A DNA stretch of 64,000 nt from M3007 sp041741155. GTDB lineage: Bacteria > Bacteroidota > Bacteroidia > Chitinophagales > Saprospiraceae. The translations under genes were made by a program, and so were the position numbers. The stretch spans positions 68,596-132,595 of the forward strand of contig JBGSKO010000188.1 of NCBI GenBank assembly GCA_041741155.1, read 5' to 3'. This document shows, piece by piece, positions 59,641 through 64,000 of this stretch (positions are counted from its first letter, which is position 1; the number at the start of each line of letters is the position of its first letter). The notes below the pieces were generated by a model. It saw only the letters and a program-made list of their open reading frames with translations, made no database searches and was not told the origin of the DNA.

Positions 59641-62600
59641 TTATTGCATCAGTACTAGCGATTTTACGTACCGCTGTCCGCCGCTTTGCAGCATTACCTG
59701 ATATACACCATCTTTGATGCCGGCCTGCCGGCGCAGGTTAATTTCCAGGAGGTCTTCTTGTGCCGGTTTCAGTTGTTGTTCCCAAACTAAGGCACCCAAC
59801 TCGCTGAAGATCATTATGTGCACAGCTTCGCCGACAAATTGGGAAAGGTCAATTTGCAAGCGGTCGTTGGCTGGGTTGGGACGCAGTTGAAAATCACGTG
59901 GCTTTTCGTTTAGCACGACGTCTTCCCGCTCTTCTGAAGCGGGGGGCAACAGCGGAAGTACGTCGCAAAGGTGAATAACCTGCGTATGAATGCTGGTGTT
60001 ACCACACAAATCCGATGCAATCCAGGTACGGGTGAGTGTAAAACCCGTACTACAATCGCCAGGGGACTGCACTTCGCCCAGGTATGTTACGGTAGCAGGT
60101 CCACAGTTATCCTGCGCAATCGCAATAGGAAATGGCACGCAGTAGCATTCGCATTCGACCGTGATATCCATCGGCGGGTTGATAAATACCGGTGGTTGGG
60201 TGTCTTGCACGGTGATCACCTGAACAGCTGTCGTTGAATTGCCACACAAATCACGGGCACGCCAGGTACGAGTCAGCGTAAAGTTGTACAAACAGCTACC
60301 ATTCGTGCGCACCTGACCCAGATAGGTAATCTGTACATAGCCGCCGCAGTTGTCCGTAGCGGTGGGGTTGGTGAGTGGCGGGACGGATTGGTTGCATTCG
60401 ATCGTCATGCTTTGCGGCACGTTCGTGAATGTGGGCGCTGTGTTGTCCACGATCGAGATGATCTGGGCAGCAACAGTTGAGTTGCCACAATTATCAACAG
60501 CCGACCAGCTGCGCATGATCTGGTAGTTGCCCGGGCAAGTCGTATTCATGAACCATTGGCCCACGTAGGTGACGGTCACCGAGGCATCACAATTGTCGGT
60601 CGCGATGGGCATAACCATTGCAGGTATCGGATCGGAACACTGGATCGTAATATTTCCGGGCACAGAAATAAATACCGGCTTTTGGGTGTCGCGCACGGTT
60701 ATACGTTGCGAAGCAGTTCTTGTATTTCCACAGTCATCCATTGCGGTCCACCTGCGGGTTAACGTGTAGGTGTCGGGACAGTTGCCGTTGACGCGCGTTT
60801 CCAGCAAGGTGACTGTCACTGTGGCATCACAGTTATCAGTCGCGATTGGAGCGACCGATTGTGGCGGCACGGCATCGCATTGCACGGTCACATTGGGCGG
60901 TATGCTGGTAAATACCGGTTTGGTGACATCATACGTCCGTGTTACGATAGTGGTTTCTACATCCGGGGCTCCGCAGACTCCAACAACAGTAAAGGTGTAC
61001 ACACGCGACTGGGAGCAGCCATTTGATGTTATGGCGCCTGCCACAGCAACGATATTGCCACCGCCACCGCAGTTGTCCGTCCATGTTGTTGTGAGCGAAG
61101 CGGGCCAGGCTGGATTGGTGCAGCCGGGGAGCGTGTAGTCTGGAATATCAACAATCAGCGGTTGTGTATCCGACGTCCAGGTAAAGGTCACCAGACAGGT
61201 GGCAACGGTATTGCAAATGTCGGTAGCAGTCACCGTCCAGATTTGCGATTTAACGCATCCGCCCGTGATGATGCCGCCGACGGCAGACAATATCGGTGTT
61301 CCGCAGTCATCTGTAGCAGGGCCGGCAGCTATGATAGCGCTTGCTTCTGTAGGCAGTATGGGGTCACAGCCCAGATTGATGGGGCCAACGGGGCAGTTGA
61401 GGAAGGAAGGAGGAGCCGCATCCGAATCGCTCCATGTAATTGTTACCAGGCAGGTTGCGGTGTTGTTGCAAATATCGGTGGCGGTCACTGTCCAGGTTTG
61501 CGATTTAATACATCCGCCCGTGACGACGCCGCCGATAGCGGAAATAGCTGGCACTCCGCAGTTATCCGTTGCCGGGCCTGCAGCGGTGATAGCGTTTGCG
61601 GCAGTTGGCGGATTAGGCGTACAGCCCAGGATGACGGGGCCGGTGGGACAGTTGGTGAAAACCGGATCTTGCGTATCCAAGCTCCAGGTGAACGTGACTA
61701 AGCAAGTTGCCGTATTATTACAAATATCCGTAGCAGTCACCGTCCAGGTTTGCGATTGCACGCATCCGCCCGTGATGATGCCGCCAACGGCGGAAATAGC
61801 CGGTACGCCGCAGTCATCCGTTGCGGCTCCGGCAGCGGCGATGGCGCTTGCTGCAGTGGGCAGCGCGGGGTTGCATCCCAAAAGGACAGGCCCAACGGGG
61901 CAGTTGGAGAATGCGGGATTTTGTGTGTCTGAGTTCCAGGTGAACGTGACCAGGCAGGTTGCCATGTTGTTGCAGTCATCCGTCGCAGTCACTGTCCAGG
62001 TTTGCGATTGCACGCAGCCGTTGCCCGAGATGACGCCACCGATGGCAGTAACGACCGGAACTCCACAGTTATCTGTAGCCTGACCGGCCGCTGCGATGGC
62101 TTGTGCAGCAGTGGGCGGCGGGTTGCATCCCAGTGCGATGGGCGCAACGGGGCAGGCAGTGAACCCTGGCAGAATCTGGTCATCCACCAGAATGGTTTGT
62201 TCACAAGTAGCTGTTTCGCCGCAAGCGTCCGTTACGAGATAGGTGCGTGTTAGTGTGTATTGGTTTGGACAAGATTGATTTGAAATTACGTCGCTCTGAA
62301 ATGTAACGGTGTAAGCCCCGGGGCAGGTTGTGGTCACGCTGACGGAAGTGATATCCGGAGCCGGCACCAGGTTATCGCATGAAACGACCACTTCGGCAGC
62401 ACAAATAATTGTTGGAGCCTGACAAAGGGACCTCGTGACAAAATTGTCGCTCGTGGAAATTGCACCGGCGGTTGAAAGCGCTCTACCGTTGAGGGTACTT
62501 CCAGTGTGCAAATTAATTGCGCCATTGGCTATTACGGTACCTACAAAAAGAGAACCACCACCCAATGTAAATGCACCATCAATTTGCCAGAACACATTGC

Positions 62601-63108
62601 ACAAGTTGGCGCCATTAACGAGCAGCACATTTGCCATTGTGCTTGTTGCGAAGGCGCCGCCTATCTGAAAAATGAAAATAGCATCCGGATCACCTTGTGC
62701 ATCCAGGGTTAAATTGCCGTTCAGCGTTGTAGCTTCGCCTATGCAGTACGTGTTGGGAGCCAGTATCTGGCCATTTCCAAGCGTAGGATTGATGAGCATA
62801 AAGCCGCAAGTACGACCGGCAAGGTCGGCATAAGCGTCATCTACATCAATTTTTGCTTGAACCGTTACCGGATCTGCCACATGAATATTGCCAACCAATG
62901 TCCCGGGAGGGAATGCAAGAAATGCGCCGCCATTGGTGCCGACATCGCCGACAACAACAGTTGCTGCCCCAACATTTTCGAATTGGCCGGCAGCGGTAAA
63001 AAGTGCAAAATTATTAGAAGTCCCCAAATCAGGGGCCTGACCCAAAATCACCATCGGGGATAGTAAGAGCGCGATGGTTGATAAAACAAGAGAGAGTGTA
63101 TGTTTCAT
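59641..63108 (-). CDS. Large surface protein: DUF3494, HYR-like repeats, T9SS tail
   Basis: A 1155-residue secreted protein. Signal peptide 1-23; a DUF3494 ice-binding-like domain (about 25-230; LGTSNNFALFTAAGQFENVG, IFIFQIGGAFATS, GRALSTAGAIST). A linker is followed by four near-identical repeats of about 82 residues (about 316-643), each with NCPVGP, LGCNP, TDDCGVP and QTWTVTATDICNNTATCLVTFTW. About five HYR-type beta repeats follow (about 690-1060; DNCDATVTVT and CGNSTTAAQ-like motifs) with paired cysteines. A T9SS sorting domain is at the end (LRPNPANDRLQIDL, DGVYQVML). Such proteins are expected at the surface as adhesins; ice binding is not shown, because DUF3494 is often found in non-ice settings. 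Confidence 0.85.
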   Translation of the reverse strand: MKHTLSLVLSTIALLLSPMVILGQAPDLGTSNNFALFTAAGQFENVGAATVVVGDVGTNGGAFLAFPPGTLVGNIHVADPVTVQAKIDVDDAYADLAGRTCGFMLINPTLGNGQILAPNTYCIGEATTLNGNLTLDAQGDPDAIFIFQIGGAFATSTMANVLLVNGANLCNVFWQIDGAFTLGGGSLFVGTVIANGAINLHTGSTLNGRALSTAGAISTSDNFVTRSLCQAPTIICAAEVVVSCDNLVPAPDITSVSVTTTCPGAYTVTFQSDVISNQSCPNQYTLTRTYLVTDACGETATCEQTILVDDQILPGFTACPVAPIALGCNPPPTAAQAIAAAGQATDNCGVPVVTAIGGVISGNGCVQSQTWTVTATDDCNNMATCLVTFTWNSDTQNPAFSNCPVGPVLLGCNPALPTAASAIAAAGAATDDCGVPAISAVGGIITGGCVQSQTWTVTATDICNNTATCLVTFTWSLDTQDPVFTNCPTGPVILGCTPNPPTAANAITAAGPATDNCGVPAISAIGGVVTGGCIKSQTWTVTATDICNNTATCLVTITWSDSDAAPPSFLNCPVGPINLGCDPILPTEASAIIAAGPATDDCGTPILSAVGGIITGGCVKSQIWTVTATDICNTVATCLVTFTWTSDTQPLIVDIPDYTLPGCTNPAWPASLTTTWTDNCGGGGNIVAVAGAITSNGCSQSRVYTFTVVGVCGAPDVETTIVTRTYDVTKPVFTSIPPNVTVQCDAVPPQSVAPIATDNCDATVTVTLLETRVNGNCPDTYTLTRRWTAMDDCGNTRTASQRITVRDTQKPVFISVPGNITIQCSDPIPAMVMPIATDNCDASVTVTYVGQWFMNTTCPGNYQIMRSWSAVDNCGNSTVAAQIISIVDNTAPTFTNVPQSMTIECNQSVPPLTNPTATDNCGGYVQITYLGQVRTNGSCLYNFTLTRTWRARDLCGNSTTAVQVITVQDTQPPVFINPPMDITVECECYCVPFPIAIAQDNCGPATVTYLGEVQSPGDCSTGFTLTRTWIASDLCGNTSIHTQVIHLCDVLPLLPPASEEREDVVLNEKPRDFQLRPNPANDRLQIDLSQFVGEAVHIMIFSELGALVWEQQLKPAQEDLLEINLRRQAGIKDGVYQVMLQSGGQRYVKSLVLMQ

Positions 63109-63151
63109 GATGAAAAAATTTGAACAATGAATATAAATATATAATTACCGT

Positions 63152-63703
63152 TTATTTGATAGCAATAGTTGCAGGAAATTGATTTGAGCGATGCGTATTA
63201 TTATATACTACTTCTACTTTGCACAAAATATCCGAATTGTCCACATGCAAGTTTTCACCCATAATAAAAGTATATACGCCTGATTGTGTAAACACAGGCT
63301 GATTATCAAATACGCCATAAGTATATGGATCCGCTTGAAGTGATGTTGTGTTTAGTTCCAGTTCACACAAATTTTGAAAACATGTACTTCCTACAAATGG
63401 CACCAAATTACCAATAGCATCTGCGGCGGGAAAAACAAGGTAAAAGAAGTGCCCTTGTGGATCAATAATACCCAAAAAAGGGGCATTCAGTGGCAAAAAA
63501 CGCAACACGAGTGTTTCGTTTATATACAGGATCGTATTGCAAGTCCACATTTTGGGGTAGTATGCACCTTGGAAAGTGTGAATAGACAGTTGGGAAACCT
63601 CGGTTTTTGTTTGGGCAGGGTCATCAGGCGGATGATTTGTCTTCCAGGCGCCGGTGATAATGAGCGCAAACGTTGCAATAATGACACCTAAGGCGACTTT
63701 CAT
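63152..63703 (-). CDS. Exported protein of unknown function
   Basis: A 183-residue protein with an N-terminal hydrophobic segment (MKVALGVIIATFALIITGAW) as signal or anchor. A beta-rich domain of about 150 residues follows, with four cysteines (KMWTCNTILY, STCFQNLCELEL, ILCKVEVVYNN). It resembles no family I can name. It is AT-rich and lies 43 nt upstream of the large surface protein gene on the same strand, so the two may be cotranscribed. A partner role at the surface is inference. Confidence 0.65.
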   Translation of the reverse strand: MKVALGVIIATFALIITGAWKTNHPPDDPAQTKTEVSQLSIHTFQGAYYPKMWTCNTILYINETLVLRFLPLNAPFLGIIDPQGHFFYLVFPAADAIGNLVPFVGSTCFQNLCELELNTTSLQADPYTYGVFDNQPVFTQSGVYTFIMGENLHVDNSDILCKVEVVYNNTHRSNQFPATIAIK

Positions 63704-63917
63704 AATATTAGTTTGTTACCAATTCCAATCTTAGAATGTACACAAAATTATACCTTAAATATGCATTAATATTACATAATTTTTTAAAAAAATTACATAA
63801 ATCACAGTGCTGGAAATTTTTGAAATGCACCATTGATGAGGTGTTTTTCAATAGTTAGTCTAGTGGCGCATCCATCGAATGACGTATGAATTAAAGGTAT
63901 ACCTTAGCACTAAAAAG
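63704..63917. other. AT-rich spacer near the right edge
   Basis: No gene is visible. AT-rich tracts lie near 63745-63800, and a 12-bp perfect palindrome (AAGGTATACCTT) at 63894-63905. It presumably holds the promoter of the exported-protein gene on the minus strand. Confidence 0.5.
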
Positions 63918-64000
63918 ATGCAAAGCCCACCAGTACATGCTACAGGACTCCAAAAGCGATTATTGGAAAAAATATCAGGACAAACGACCTCAAGTTTTCG
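63918..64000 (+). CDS. Possible start of a gene cut by the window edge
   Basis: An ATG at 63918 opens 27 codons to the right edge without a stop (MQSPPVHATGLQKRLLEKIS...). It follows the palindrome at 63894 by 12 nt. Too short to identify; an unstopped frame of this length can occur by chance. Confidence 0.25.
   Translation, partial: MQSPPVHATGLQKRLLEKISGQTTSSF

Noticed and set aside
1..64000. tRNA or rRNA genes
   Set aside because: I looked through the intergenic stretches for tRNA-like cloverleaf ends and rRNA motifs and saw none; the only RNA gene I can support is RNase P RNA.

Overview
The window comes from a moderately GC-rich member of the Bacteroidota, most likely Saprospiraceae-like. 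The support is TAnnTTTG-type -7 boxes ahead of many genes, no obvious Shine-Dalgarno sequences, type IX secretion (T9SS) C-terminal tails on three secreted proteins, a gingipain-family C25 peptidase, a DUF3494/HYR surface protein, a short epsilon subunit of ATP synthase, a short NuoG, and IscX next to a KdsC-type phosphatase. The genus assignment is inference. Layout: positions 1-24 kb hold mostly housekeeping genes: prs diverging from a class V aminotransferase, ftsY, a LytTR response regulator, an MltD-type transglycosylase, atpD-atpC, a lipoprotein, panB-mltG, an aldo/keto reductase, iscX and a KdsC-type phosphatase, a TPR/beta-barrel operon, the C25 peptidase, a small T9SS protein, purE, and the RNase P RNA on the minus strand (24.3-24.7 kb). 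Positions 25-40 kb hold a very large membrane histidine kinase, a 160-bp MITE-like element, a two-domain acyltransferase, a minus-strand operon (exonuclease, rpe, LptF/G permease, PAP2 phosphatase, WG-repeat protein), a coiled-coil membrane protein, folD and a CBM9-like lipoprotein. Positions 40.5-58.8 kb hold a respiratory complex I operon, nuoA to nuoM without nuoN. The rest is an AraC-type regulator and a very large repeat-rich surface protein. The most unusual region is the complex I operon. Of its 12 junctions from nuoA to nuoM only I-J and J-K look native. Every other junction carries either an accessory gene cassette on the same strand (PIN, VapBC, MntA-HepT and Doc type toxin-antitoxin genes, two Uma2-type nuclease genes, small lipoprotein or membrane genes) or a low-complexity repeat, usually arranged as a large hairpin, just before the next nuo start codon. 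Four nuo genes (D, E, G, L) start 0 or 1 nucleotide after the stop codon of an inserted gene. Two inserted genes are visibly broken: a PIN toxin with its middle deleted and an RlaP-type nucleotidyltransferase cut after its signature motif. The same 15-nt repeat family also sits between atpD and atpC and ahead of iscX, so repeat-hairpin leaders recur at several bioenergetic or Fe-S genes. Whether this is regulatory, an addiction-like stabilisation of the operon, or neutral accumulation cannot be decided from sequence alone.
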